DNA of 64,000 bases, from positions 1 to 64,000 of the forward strand of contig DASVQC010000004.1 of the NCBI GenBank assembly GCA_036389335.1, in the 5' to 3' direction. The DNA comes from JAIVGV01 sp036389335 (GTDB taxonomy: Bacteria > Acidobacteriota > Blastocatellia > Pyrinomonadales > Pyrinomonadaceae). A model generated the notes under the pieces. That model was not told where the DNA came from. It did no database searches and saw nothing but the letters and a program-made list of their open reading frames with translations. Positions 1 to 7,259 of the stretch are shown piece after piece; position 1 is the first letter of the stretch, and each line of letters starts with the position of its first letter. The translations under genes were made by a program, and so were the position numbers.

Positions 1-60
1 TTTGCGCCTTTGCGCCTTTGCGTGAGAAGTAGGTTCGCGCAAAGGCGCAAAGACGCTAAG
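1..60. repeat. Palindromic 8-nt-period repeat, TTTGCGCC class
   Basis: Tandem TTTGCGCC units on the left are followed, after a short loop, by their inverted complement (CGCAAAGGCGCAAA), so the element can fold into a hairpin. It is cut by the window edge. It resembles in architecture the other palindromic short-period repeats in this window (9.6, 10.4, 12.7, 13.5 and 55.4 kb) although the unit sequence differs. Confidence 0.7.
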
Positions 61-88
61 AGGTATCGAATCTTTTATGACTTCCCCG

Positions 89-430
89 CTACTCCCACTC
101 GGCGCACTTCAAGTGAACGACATACGCGCCCAACTCGTTGCCCGCCCGCCGCGTGTAAGAGAAGGCGCGCGAGAGTGCCGCCAAGCCCGCGAGGAATCTC
201 TCGTCTAAAATATGCTTGTCGTCCGTAGGTGGGTGCGGCGTGAGACCGCAAATCAGTTGGATCAGCGCGTCGGTGAGGTCGCTGTCGTCGTACTTCGTAA
301 GCAGATCGACTAACTCACAAGCCCTCTCTTGCGTGACGGGCAGGCTCGACCAACGCCTGATTGGTTCGCCGAAGTCCGGCTCTTGTCGTTGGCGGGCGTG
401 CGTCGAGCGCGTGCTATCATTCTTTAGCAT
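89..430 (-). CDS. Hypothetical protein, 113 aa
   Basis: I do not recognise this protein. The start at 430 is chosen because an AAGGAG ribosome-binding site lies six bases upstream of that ATG; a TTG five codons further upstream would overlap the site. The predicted product is soluble, with no signal peptide or membrane segment. The central part (VTQERACELVDLLTKYDDSDL) looks helical and acidic. It lies next to a low-GC accessory block and is transcribed away from the HTH and alarmone-synthetase pair. Function is unknown; confidence that it is a real gene rests on the ribosome-binding site and codon-like composition. Confidence 0.5.
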   Translation of the reverse strand: MLKNDSTRSTHARQRQEPDFGEPIRRWSSLPVTQERACELVDLLTKYDDSDLTDALIQLICGLTPHPPTDDKHILDERFLAGLAALSRAFSYTRRAGNELGAYVVHLKCAEWE

Positions 431-580
431 CAGTATCTCCTTCAACAGCGTTACTGGTGTTAGAGGGCTTACCTAAGATTCGCGGTCTTGGTAAGTCCTC
501 GCTCATTTCTACGCTCTCACCTGCTAATTGACGGGGATATTCTGCCGCAGGGGAAGGGTTTTGTCAATATAAATCTTCCC

Positions 581-609
581 TTGCGGAAGAAATATGTTTC
601 CTATATAAC
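581..609 (+). promoter_or_regulatory. Predicted sigma-70-type promoter for the HTH/RelA-SpoT operon
   Basis: TTGCGG (581-586) and TATAAC (604-609) are separated by 17 bases in an AT-rich stretch just before the HTH gene. An inverted repeat built on GCCGCAGGGGAAG and CTTCCCTTGCGG overlaps the -35 region and could be an autoregulatory operator. Because the start point would fall near 616, the HTH message may be nearly leaderless or start at the internal ATG at 631. Confidence 0.5.
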
Positions 610-615
610 GAGCGC

Positions 616-852
616 ATGACGAGTGAGAGAATGTTGACTACAAGTGAAGTCGCAGCGCGGCTAAAGGTTAGCCTTAGGCGTGTCCGTCAGTTGATAGAGG
701 AAGGACGTTTACCTTCCGAGCAATTCGGGCGTGATCACCTAATCAAAGAGAGCGATTTAAAGCTAGTTGAGAACCGCAAAGTAGGCAGACCGCCAAAGGC
801 TAAAGCCGGGACAATTTCAAAGGCGAGTAAGAAGAGAGGCAGGAAGAGATAA
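616..852 (+). CDS. Small HTH (excisionase/MerR-like) DNA-binding protein
   Basis: The 78-residue protein has an N-terminal winged-helix HTH of the excisionase family: TTSEVAARLKVSLRRVRQLIEEGRLP at about residues 7-33, followed by a short basic tail ending KKRGRKR. An alternative start at 631 would give the more usual MLTTSEVA beginning. It is directly followed, one base after its stop, by a RelA/SpoT-domain gene, so the two are almost certainly co-transcribed. Small DNA-binding partners in such positions commonly autoregulate toxin operons; whether this one neutralises or only represses its partner cannot be told from sequence. Base composition is lower in GC than the surrounding core genes, consistent with horizontal acquisition. 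Confidence 0.75.
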   Translation: MTSERMLTTSEVAARLKVSLRRVRQLIEEGRLPSEQFGRDHLIKESDLKLVENRKVGRPPKAKAGTISKASKKRGRKR

Positions 853-853
853 C

Positions 854-1858
854 ATGGATTTGGAGCAGGCGAGACGTGAATTTAATGAGCGGGCACGCAT
901 CTTTGCACAATTAAGAGATGAGGCACTTTTCATACTTGAACCTGCTATAAAGGATGCCCAGATTAAGATTCATTCTGTTGCGAACAGGGTGAAAACGGTT
1001 GAATCGTTCTTGGGCAAGATTCAAAGGAAGCAGTTCGAGGAACCATTCGAGAAGATCAGAGACATTGTAGGCATAAGGGTAATATGCCTTTTCCTTTCAG
1101 ACATTGAGCGTATAGGGCAGATTATTAGAAGCTCTTTCACGGTATTAGATGAAGATGACAAGATTGAAGGCGCAGAGGTTTCATCATTTGGATATATGTC
1201 TATGCACTTCATAGTAACAATGAAGGGATCCCATTCGGGACCAAGATATGATCCTATAGCGAAGCTTCCATTTGAAATTCAAGTCAGAACGATTGCGATG
1301 GATGCGTGGGCAAACGTATCTCATTATCTTGACTATAAAACTGATAAAGATGTTCCGACCGACTTAAGGCGGGATTTCTACGCTCTAAGCGGGCTCTTTT
1401 ATGTTGCTGATAGACATTTTGAAATGTTCTTCCTATCAAGGCAAGAATCACAAGAAAAACTGGTGGAGATTTTTCAGGAGCCTCCTTCTGCAAGGCAGTT
1501 TATTCAAGAGATAAATTTAGATAGCTTAAGCGCCTATCTTCATTCCAAATACCCTGACAGAGAACATTCAGAGGCTATAAGTATTTCAGAGCTAGTGGAG
1601 GTGTTAATTAAAGCGGGATATAGGACTATTGATGACGTAGAAAAGAGAATAAATAAAGGGCATGATGCATTCTTGAAGCGCGAGTCTGAGGCAGTTACAC
1701 AACATTATTTTTCCGATGTTGGGGCCGCCCGGTGGACATTGGAAATAGTTGACGATAATTTTTTACAGGCTGAAATAGATTTAACGCCGCAACTTAAAGG
1801 TATCTATGGGGCTCGTAAGAAACAGGTGGAGAAATATAGAAAGCTTCTTAAGGATTAG
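854..1858 (+). CDS. RelA/SpoT-domain alarmone synthetase-like protein
   Basis: The 334-residue protein carries the (p)ppGpp synthetase fold without the HD hydrolase, TGS or ACT domains of long Rel enzymes. Visible motifs are the basic segment RVKTVESFLGKIQRK (45-59), IRDIVGIRV (68-76, acidic residue D70), the substrate loop GYMSMH (113-118) and EIQVRT (141-146), all as in active synthetases that transfer pyrophosphate from ATP to GTP or to another nucleotide acceptor. Residues from about 190 onward form an unusual helical C-terminal extension I cannot assign. Low GC and immediate coupling to an HTH gene suggest a toxSAS-type toxin-antitoxin or phage-defence module, but a housekeeping small alarmone synthetase cannot be excluded. 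Confidence 0.85.
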   Translation: MDLEQARREFNERARIFAQLRDEALFILEPAIKDAQIKIHSVANRVKTVESFLGKIQRKQFEEPFEKIRDIVGIRVICLFLSDIERIGQIIRSSFTVLDEDDKIEGAEVSSFGYMSMHFIVTMKGSHSGPRYDPIAKLPFEIQVRTIAMDAWANVSHYLDYKTDKDVPTDLRRDFYALSGLFYVADRHFEMFFLSRQESQEKLVEIFQEPPSARQFIQEINLDSLSAYLHSKYPDREHSEAISISELVEVLIKAGYRTIDDVEKRINKGHDAFLKRESEAVTQHYFSDVGAARWTLEIVDDNFLQAEIDLTPQLKGIYGARKKQVEKYRKLLKD

Positions 1859-1877
1859 ACATTGCGAGCTGTTAACA

Positions 1878-1921
1878 AAGCTCCCCTCTGTTGGTGAAGT
1901 TGGTAACTCAGAGCTTTTTTG
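1878..1921 (+). terminator. Predicted rho-independent terminator after the RelA/SpoT gene
   Basis: AAGCTC and GAGCTT arms enclose a second paired segment (CTGTTGG against the TTGGTAA side), and a run of six T follows. It lies 20 bases after the stop of the alarmone-synthetase gene and separates it from the convergent M28 peptidase. Confidence 0.5.
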
Positions 1922-1985
1922 CCGACGCAAGGGATTTTATTAGGCTCTAAGATTTTTACTCCTGTTTTTCCCTCGTAAATATTAT

Positions 1986-3473
1986 TTATGGCTTCTTGCC
2001 TTCGACCCACGCGGGTTTGAAGTCGGAGTTGACGAGCCAGCGGACGGGCTCGACCATCGAGTTAATGGCGCGCGTCATGTGTGCGAAGTCGATGTGGGCG
2101 AGGTCGTCGGCGGGCTGGTGGTATTCGGGGTGCAGGCCGAAGCTGGAGACGGTGTGCGCGACGACGCCGCGTCGCGCGAGCGCGTAGTTGTCGGAGCGTT
2201 GGAAGAAGTTCTGTTCGGGGTGCGGGTCGGCGACGAGGCGCGCGCCGTGCCGCGCCAGCTCCGCGCCGAGGTTCGAGCGCTCGAAGCCGGTCAGCCAGAG
2301 CGTCCCCGCCTCGACCTTCGCGTCGGGCCGCCCGATCATCTCAAACTCAAGGTTAGCGATCATCTGCGCCAGAGGCGCGGGCGGGTGCGCGAGAAAATGC
2401 TGCGCGCCGAAGCCGCCCCGCTCCTCGCTGCCGAACGTGACGAAGTAGACCGTCCGCTTCGGCCTCTCCCCCGCCCCGAGCACACGCGCCAGCTCAAGCA
2501 CCGCCACCACGCCCGACGCGTCGTCGTCCGCGCCGTTGCAGACCGTGTCGCCTCCCGCGCCGCGACATTGACTGTTCTCAGCGCCCGCGACGCCGAGGTG
2601 ATCCATGTGCGCGGTCAGCAGCACCGACTCGTTCGAGAGCTTCGCGTCGCCCCCGCGCAGCACGCCCACCGTGTTCCATGTGTAGCTCTTCTGCGCCGCG
2701 CCGGGCGCGCCTTCCAGACTGATCTGCGTGCCGTCGCCCGCCTGCTGCAAAGTCTTGTACGCGTCAGTGGAGAGGACGACGAGCGTGCCCGCGCCTTCCG
2801 CGGCTTCGCTCGCGGTCGGGAGCTGCGGCAGCCGCTCGCCGCCCGCCTTCCAACGCTGCCGCCACGCGGGCGACTCCGCGACGAGCACCGCCGCCGCGCC
2901 CTGCTGCCAGAGCGTGCGCGCGCGAGACATGACGGCGCGCGCGTCGCCCGCCTCGTCCGCGCCGAGCAGGACGAACGCGCCCGGCTTCGGCGTCTGGCCC
3001 GCGCCCAACTTCTGCAACGCGCCCGCGACGCGCGGGGCCGCGGCGCGCGCGACTAGAATCTCCTGACCGTGCGCCCACTTCACGCCGCCGCCGCTCGCGT
3101 TGAACGTGAGCGCGGGCGCGTCCGCGAAAGTCGGGCGCGTGAGATCGACCGTCTGCATGAAAGTCTTTTGGCCGGAAGCGTCCGCGTCGCCCGCGGGCTC
3201 GACGCCGAACTGCCTGAGCTGCGCCGCGACGTACTCGCCCGCCAGACGCTCGAACTGCGTCCCGCTCCCGCGCCCCTGCATCGCGTCGCCCGCGAGGAAT
3301 TCGAGGTGCGCGCGCACGTCGCGCTCAAGCACCGGCTGGCGCTGCGCCACGGCGGGCGACTGCGCCACGACCGCGCGCACCGGCGCGCCGAACGGTTGGG
3401 CGAAGGCCACAGTTAAAGCGGCGGCGACCGAAGCCGTTAACAGCGATGCGCGGCGCGACGACCTACTCTTCAT
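1986..3473 (-). CDS. Secreted M28-family zinc aminopeptidase
   Basis: The 495-residue protein begins with a basic, then hydrophobic signal peptide ending near PFGAPVRA. The M28 catalytic domain holds the co-catalytic zinc ligands in order: AHMDHLG (His and acidic residue, about residue 290), GADDDASG (bridging Asp), SEERGG (Glu pair, about 350), IGRPD (Asp) and HPEYHQPADD (last His). Between the signal and the catalytic half lies a PA-like insert domain. The family removes N-terminal residues from peptides outside the cytoplasm. Start is supported by GGAGAG about nine bases upstream. The gene is high GC and faces the accessory operon to its left. Confidence 0.93.
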   Translation of the reverse strand: MKSRSSRRASLLTASVAAALTVAFAQPFGAPVRAVVAQSPAVAQRQPVLERDVRAHLEFLAGDAMQGRGSGTQFERLAGEYVAAQLRQFGVEPAGDADASGQKTFMQTVDLTRPTFADAPALTFNASGGGVKWAHGQEILVARAAAPRVAGALQKLGAGQTPKPGAFVLLGADEAGDARAVMSRARTLWQQGAAAVLVAESPAWRQRWKAGGERLPQLPTASEAAEGAGTLVVLSTDAYKTLQQAGDGTQISLEGAPGAAQKSYTWNTVGVLRGGDAKLSNESVLLTAHMDHLGVAGAENSQCRGAGGDTVCNGADDDASGVVAVLELARVLGAGERPKRTVYFVTFGSEERGGFGAQHFLAHPPAPLAQMIANLEFEMIGRPDAKVEAGTLWLTGFERSNLGAELARHGARLVADPHPEQNFFQRSDNYALARRGVVAHTVSSFGLHPEYHQPADDLAHIDFAHMTRAINSMVEPVRWLVNSDFKPAWVEGKKP

Positions 3474-3553
3474 GCGAATCTCTCCGGCGAGTCTGAAGTT
3501 GTGTTGCGAACTTTCCGTGCGGGCGAGTATCGCACTTGAAGGGATAAACCAGG

Positions 3554-3593
3554 AAGCGCGTCGCGTCCGTTTACTAACGGACGCGACGCGCTT
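3554..3593. terminator. Perfect 17-bp inverted repeat
   Basis: Arms 3554-3570 and 3577-3593 are exact complements around a six-base loop. No T run follows on either strand. It stands immediately downstream (minus strand) of the tRNA-Gly 3' fragment and may be the transcription terminator of the ancestral tRNA locus. Confidence 0.45.
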
Positions 3594-3624
3594 GCCCGTC
3601 GTCGCCTAACTAACCATGAACGAA

Positions 3625-3670
3625 GCTGGTGGCGGGAACCGAACCCGCAACCCTTAGCCCGGGAAGCCGG
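3625..3670 (-). pseudogene. tRNA-Gly 3' fragment (putative attachment-site duplicate)
   Basis: Read on the minus strand this is an anticodon-loop-to-acceptor segment with TTCCC, a T arm GCGGG-TTCGGTT-CCCGC and a 3' acceptor strand CACCAGC. No matching 5' acceptor strand or D arm is found upstream, so it is not a whole tRNA. It shares 19 consecutive bases (3640-3658) with the intact tRNA-Gly at 5725-5743, extending to 26 of 28 positions, in the same orientation. It may be the chromosomal remnant left by integration of the restriction-modification island, although the acceptor ends of the two copies differ. Confidence 0.6.
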
Positions 3671-3779
3671 TTGAAACTATTATGAGTTTCTAAAAATTTA
3701 GCATTTGCCCACCCGGGGGACTTTATTAAAAGGCAAGAGCGGGGTGCGGCGTAGCTCTAATTTTATTAGTGGCTTGGTT

Positions 3780-4664
3780 CTACCTCACCCAATCCAAGTT
3801 TCTTCCTATAAGCAATTCAGTCATTTTTGCGTGGTGGGTGTTTTTCATCGCAACAAGCTTCGCCTCAAAGTTATGTTTCAACGCGAGTTCTCGGACTCCG
3901 TCGGCATCGTCGTAAGTCATAAGGAAATCGCCCTTGACTGTGCCCATGATTCTAAATAGTTCTGCGTGGTCTAAGTCTGAATGGGCATAAAGCCTACGCC
4001 CTGCCTTCTTTCCCGCGGCAGTGTATGGAGGGTCGATAAAAAATACGGCGTCGGTGCGGTCAGCGTTATTTTTAATAACTTCAATACCATCGCCTTGCAC
4101 GAACGAGATGCGGCTACGGAAAGAGTTAATTTCTAAAAGTCTTTTCTTTAATGTCTCTGCGTACCAACGTGACTTAATACCTTTCCCCTTCTCCCCGTGT
4201 TTAAGCGGGGCAGAGCCGGGCGCGAGTATGCCCCCGTGGAATGTCCGATTTTTTAGTATTGTTTGAAACGCCATTTCGCGTGTGGAAGCTGGCTCCTGCC
4301 CGAGCGTACTCGCCAGAATCTCGGGAGTGAGTTCAAAGCTTACGATTCTATTAGCGAGCCACTCGGCCTCCCCGTTATTGATAACTGTCTCCCAAACCGC
4401 GGCAACCTGAGCGTCCAACTCGACCATCGTTACGTGGTTTGCCAGTCTTTCTGCGGCGACGGTAAGACTGACAATACCACCCCCGGCAAACGGCTCTATG
4501 AACTCGTTAGGAGGGCTTTTAAGCCACCCTCTAAAGCGTGGCACGAGCCACGTTTTACCGCCCGGATACCGGAACGGGCTGCGCTGTGACACAGAGGCAA
4601 CATTAACAACCTTATCCAGAGGGAAGGCGTCGGAAGGCGGCCCCTGATGGGGTGATTGGGACAT
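3780..4664 (-). CDS. D12-class N6-adenine DNA methyltransferase
   Basis: The 294-residue protein matches Dam/DpnM-type enzymes that transfer a methyl group from S-adenosylmethionine to adenine N6. Visible are the FRYPGGK motif (31-37), the AdoMet-binding FIEPFAGGG (55-63) and the catalytic DPPY (211-214), in the alpha-class order. The ATG follows the stop of the upstream restriction-endonuclease gene by four bases, so both are one operon with the nuclease translated first. Its likely role is to protect host DNA from that nuclease; the target sequence cannot be read from the protein. Codon use and GC are lower than the flanking genes. Confidence 0.9.
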   Translation of the reverse strand: MSQSPHQGPPSDAFPLDKVVNVASVSQRSPFRYPGGKTWLVPRFRGWLKSPPNEFIEPFAGGGIVSLTVAAERLANHVTMVELDAQVAAVWETVINNGEAEWLANRIVSFELTPEILASTLGQEPASTREMAFQTILKNRTFHGGILAPGSAPLKHGEKGKGIKSRWYAETLKKRLLEINSFRSRISFVQGDGIEVIKNNADRTDAVFFIDPPYTAAGKKAGRRLYAHSDLDHAELFRIMGTVKGDFLMTYDDADGVRELALKHNFEAKLVAMKNTHHAKMTELLIGRNLDWVR

Positions 4665-4668
4665 AAGC

Positions 4669-5547
4669 TTAGTTCAAAACTACGTCAGTCAAGGTCGGCG
4701 CATCAGGCGGGTTATTGTCCAGCTTTTCGTCCAGCTTGGACTGTAAGTGCTCGACGAACGTATCCACCGAACCAGCCTCGGACGTCGTCAGCTTGAGCAT
4801 CGCCGGCTCGAATTTTGTGTAAACCGCCCGCCCCCGTTTCAACTCGTAAACATTACGGGCCGGGTTATGTGCAAGGTCATAGACCAGCCATGCGAGGTCG
4901 GATTCTTCCGGCGTTACCTCGGTCAGTTGCGGGAGAGTATTAAAGAACCCCCTGTGTATGGCGACTGCTTGCTTCTTACCCCAAGTTTTGAAAATCCCAC
5001 CCTTAAAAAGTAACTGTGGTGCGAGCCTCTTCCGAGAAGAAGACAAATAATCAGGGCTCGGGTAATTGCTTTGCTTGGCCCAATCCATATTAGAGCGGCC
5101 CGTTTGGTCTTCCATAAAATACTCAAACGGCCTTCTCACGTTCCCCGAGATGTAAACTGCCTGAACCTCACAAGAGCCGAAATCAATGACCCTGCCTCTA
5201 TCATCATAGGAGACTAAAACTACATCAATGTTCCCCGCCGACTGCCCACCCTTGTCTTTCAATCTGACTTCAACAAGGCTGGTCCATTTAGTATCAGGGG
5301 GAAAGAAAAAAGCGGCGGCGTCCTCGGCGATGAGCCAATCTTCGCGGAAACGGATCGGACAAGTAATCGCCGCCATGTCGCCATCGAGAACGCTGCACAC
5401 CCCTAACGGGTCGTTGGCTTTGTCTTTCGTGCAGTTCGGTACTTTGTTATTAAAAGGGCAAAGCCGTTTGTCCCTATACCGAATCGCTTCCTCGGACTGA
5501 TTGTCTATGGGGAAGCCGAAAACTTCCGCAAGAGGCTGTCTAGGCAT
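4669..5547 (-). CDS. NotI-family type II restriction endonuclease
   Basis: The 292-residue protein aligns by eye with the NotI family: an N-terminal PLAEVFGFPI segment, CPFNNKVPNC and DPLGVC, giving four cysteines at about 30, 39, 51 and 63 that form the family's iron site, then a PD-(D/E)XK core with D108 (NIDVVL) and E127/Q129 (CEVQ). These enzymes cut rare, usually GC-rich palindromes. Its partner here is a D12 adenine methyltransferase, whereas NotI itself is protected by cytosine methylation, so the recognition sequence may differ. The gene lies just downstream of tRNA-Gly. Family assignment is firm; specificity is unknown. Confidence 0.85.
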   Translation of the reverse strand: MPRQPLAEVFGFPIDNQSEEAIRYRDKRLCPFNNKVPNCTKDKANDPLGVCSVLDGDMAAITCPIRFREDWLIAEDAAAFFFPPDTKWTSLVEVRLKDKGGQSAGNIDVVLVSYDDRGRVIDFGSCEVQAVYISGNVRRPFEYFMEDQTGRSNMDWAKQSNYPSPDYLSSSRKRLAPQLLFKGGIFKTWGKKQAVAIHRGFFNTLPQLTEVTPEESDLAWLVYDLAHNPARNVYELKRGRAVYTKFEPAMLKLTTSEAGSVDTFVEHLQSKLDEKLDNNPPDAPTLTDVVLN

Positions 5548-5644
5548 CGCACATTTCCCTTTTAGCGGGCTTTATACGCTACGGAATCGGTTACAGGGTA
5601 GTTTTTTATTCCACCAGGCGTGCCTTTGACAATCGTTCGCGGGC

Positions 5645-5695
5645 GCAAAAGCGGGTACAAAGAATAAGGGGCAGCATGAAGCTACCCCCTAACTT
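5645..5695 (-). terminator. Hairpin downstream of tRNA-Gly
   Basis: On the minus strand GGGGTAGC and GCTGCCCC pair around TTCAT and are followed by a T-rich TTATTCTTT. It lies about 30 bases after the 3' end of tRNA-Gly and is a plausible terminator for it. Confidence 0.5.
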
Positions 5696-5708
5696 GTCGA
5701 TCATAAAA

Positions 5709-5780
5709 AGCGGGAGACGGGACTCGAACCCGCAACCCTTAGCTTGGGAAGCTAATGCGCTACCATTGCGCCACTCCCGC
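5709..5780 (-). tRNA. tRNA-Gly (anticodon CCC)
   Basis: A full cloverleaf is readable: acceptor GCGGGAG/CTCCCGC, D stem GCGC/GCGC, anticodon stem TTAGC/GCTAA with loop TTCCCAA, a five-base variable loop, and T arm GCGGG-TTCGAGT-CCCGT. The discriminator base is T and CCA is not encoded. The 72-base length is normal for glycine tRNAs. Its 3' end adjoins a restriction-modification islet whose far side carries a second copy of the tRNA 3' half. Confidence 0.95.
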
Positions 5781-5861
5781 TCGAAGGAGGAGACCGGGGC
5801 GAATCCCGCGCGCGGTCTAACTCAATCGTCGCATGAAAGATAATCAAGCCGCGCGGGACTG

Positions 5862-7193
5862 TCAAATCCTGTCCGGCGCGGGCTGCAACTCCGGCGCGTC
5901 GTCCTTGCGCGTCGTCGTCTCTTCGAGCGCGGCGGGATCGAGGTCGCCGATCGAAGACGCGGGATCGGACGTGAACTGGCGGAAGCGCTCGACGAGCGGC
6001 GTCGGGCTCCAACGATCCCGCGCAGGATCGTCTCCCAGCCGGTAGAGCCCGAGGTCGAGGCGGAACTGCTCGACGGGGGCCGTCGCGGTGCGGTAGCGCC
6101 AGTCGATCATCGTAAACATCGGGAACCACGTGTAGCCGACGACGGGGACGCGCTGCCCGCGCAGGTATTTCACCGCCGCGACCGACGACTGGAGCCAGCG
6201 CGCGCGCAGCTCGTCCGACCCGAAGGCGCTCGTCTCGGTGATGATCACGGGCGCGCGGTACCGCTCGTAGAAGTCGTTGACGAGCGCGGCGAAGCCGGCG
6301 GCGTCCTCCTCCTGCGTGCGGTAGGCGAGCCGCCCCTTCGGATCGACGTAGAGGTGTTGGGTCGACCACTGCGGGTAGAAGTTCAGGCCCAGCACGTCGA
6401 GCTTCAGGGGGCGCGCGGCGATCTCCGCGAGCGCGTCGGGAGAGGCGCCGCTGCGGAGCAGCCAGACGAAGAGCGGGTGGTCGGGCGTGACCCTGCCCGT
6501 GATGAGATCGTAGGCGACGTAGCCGCGCCGCTGCTCCTCGGTCGCGAGCACTTCCAAGTCCTGACGGATGGCGCGGCTCAGGCCCGCCGCCTCGACGTGC
6601 ACCATCACGCTCGACGGGTCGACCTCTTTGATGGCCTCGACCGTCGCGATGATCCCGCGCGCGAGCTGGAGCATCACGCGGATGTAGCCCTGATCGCCGC
6701 GCAGGTAGGGGGGCCACATGGCGCGCTTGCCGCACCACAGGGCGTTGACCAGCGGCTCGTTCAAGGGCGTGTACCAGCGCACGAGACGCCGGTAGCGGCG
6801 CGCGAAGGCGGCGGCGTAGGAGGCGACGGCCTCGACGTAATCCTTGCTGACGAACTCGCGCTTGAGCCACAGAGGGCAGCCGTAGTGCATGAGATCGAGG
6901 ATCGGCGTGATGCCCAGCTCCTCGATCATGTAGTGCAGGACTTCGTCGGTCCAGCCCCAGTCGAACTCGCCCGGCTGGTATTCGACCCTGTACCACGGCA
7001 CGCCCCACCTGAGCACACGGACGCCGAGGTCGCGGGCCAGCGCGAGGTCTTCGCGCCAGTGCTCGTAGTGGCCCATCAGCTCGTACTCGTCGAGCGCGCG
7101 CATCCCCGGCTTCGTCTGCGGCACGAAGGTGTCTTCGACGCCGCTCGCCCAGATGAAGTCTTCGGCGCGCGCGCCCAGCTTCAGATCGCTCAT
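5862..7193 (-). CDS. GH1-like family glycoside hydrolase
   Basis: The 443-residue protein has no signal peptide and shows the GH1 clan-A hallmarks: TPLNEP with acid/base E146 and ITETS with nucleophile E320 in a TIM-barrel framework, plus LRWGVPWYRVE and WDWG-like early strands. GH1 enzymes cleave terminal beta-linked sugars by a retaining mechanism. The protein is typical in length for the family, but its divergence means beta-glucosidase activity is only a guess. It is the last gene of a minus-strand run after a zinc-ribbon protein and a GH43 enzyme, with 66 bases to the latter, suggesting joint use in plant polysaccharide breakdown. Confidence 0.85.
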   Translation of the reverse strand: MSDLKLGARAEDFIWASGVEDTFVPQTKPGMRALDEYELMGHYEHWREDLALARDLGVRVLRWGVPWYRVEYQPGEFDWGWTDEVLHYMIEELGITPILDLMHYGCPLWLKREFVSKDYVEAVASYAAAFARRYRRLVRWYTPLNEPLVNALWCGKRAMWPPYLRGDQGYIRVMLQLARGIIATVEAIKEVDPSSVMVHVEAAGLSRAIRQDLEVLATEEQRRGYVAYDLITGRVTPDHPLFVWLLRSGASPDALAEIAARPLKLDVLGLNFYPQWSTQHLYVDPKGRLAYRTQEEDAAGFAALVNDFYERYRAPVIITETSAFGSDELRARWLQSSVAAVKYLRGQRVPVVGYTWFPMFTMIDWRYRTATAPVEQFRLDLGLYRLGDDPARDRWSPTPLVERFRQFTSDPASSIGDLDPAALEETTTRKDDAPELQPAPDRI

Positions 7194-7259
7194 AATTTCG
7201 TCGAGAGTCGGCGGACAGCCGTCCGCGCGGAATGGATTCGGAAGAGCGCGGCCCTCATC

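Larger units (their letters stand above)
3625..5780. mobile_element. Restriction-modification islet between tRNA-Gly and a tRNA 3' fragment
   Basis: Two genes for a NotI-like endonuclease and an adenine methyltransferase, both clearly lower in GC than the core genes, sit between an intact tRNA-Gly(CCC) and a same-strand 3' tRNA fragment about 2 kb away. This is the geometry expected when an element integrates at a tRNA 3' end. No integrase is present, so the islet would be a remnant or a passenger. The interpretation is inferred from layout. Confidence 0.5.

Noticed and set aside
3625..3670. A second complete tRNA-Gly gene or a tmRNA 3' end
   Set aside because: No 5' acceptor strand or D arm pairs with the 3' part, and the upstream sequence is the methyltransferase gene end.
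5752..7008. Minus-strand 418-codon frame overlapping the GH1 gene and tRNA-Gly
   Set aside because: Arginine-rich frame-shifted reading of the GH1 gene that also runs through the tRNA.
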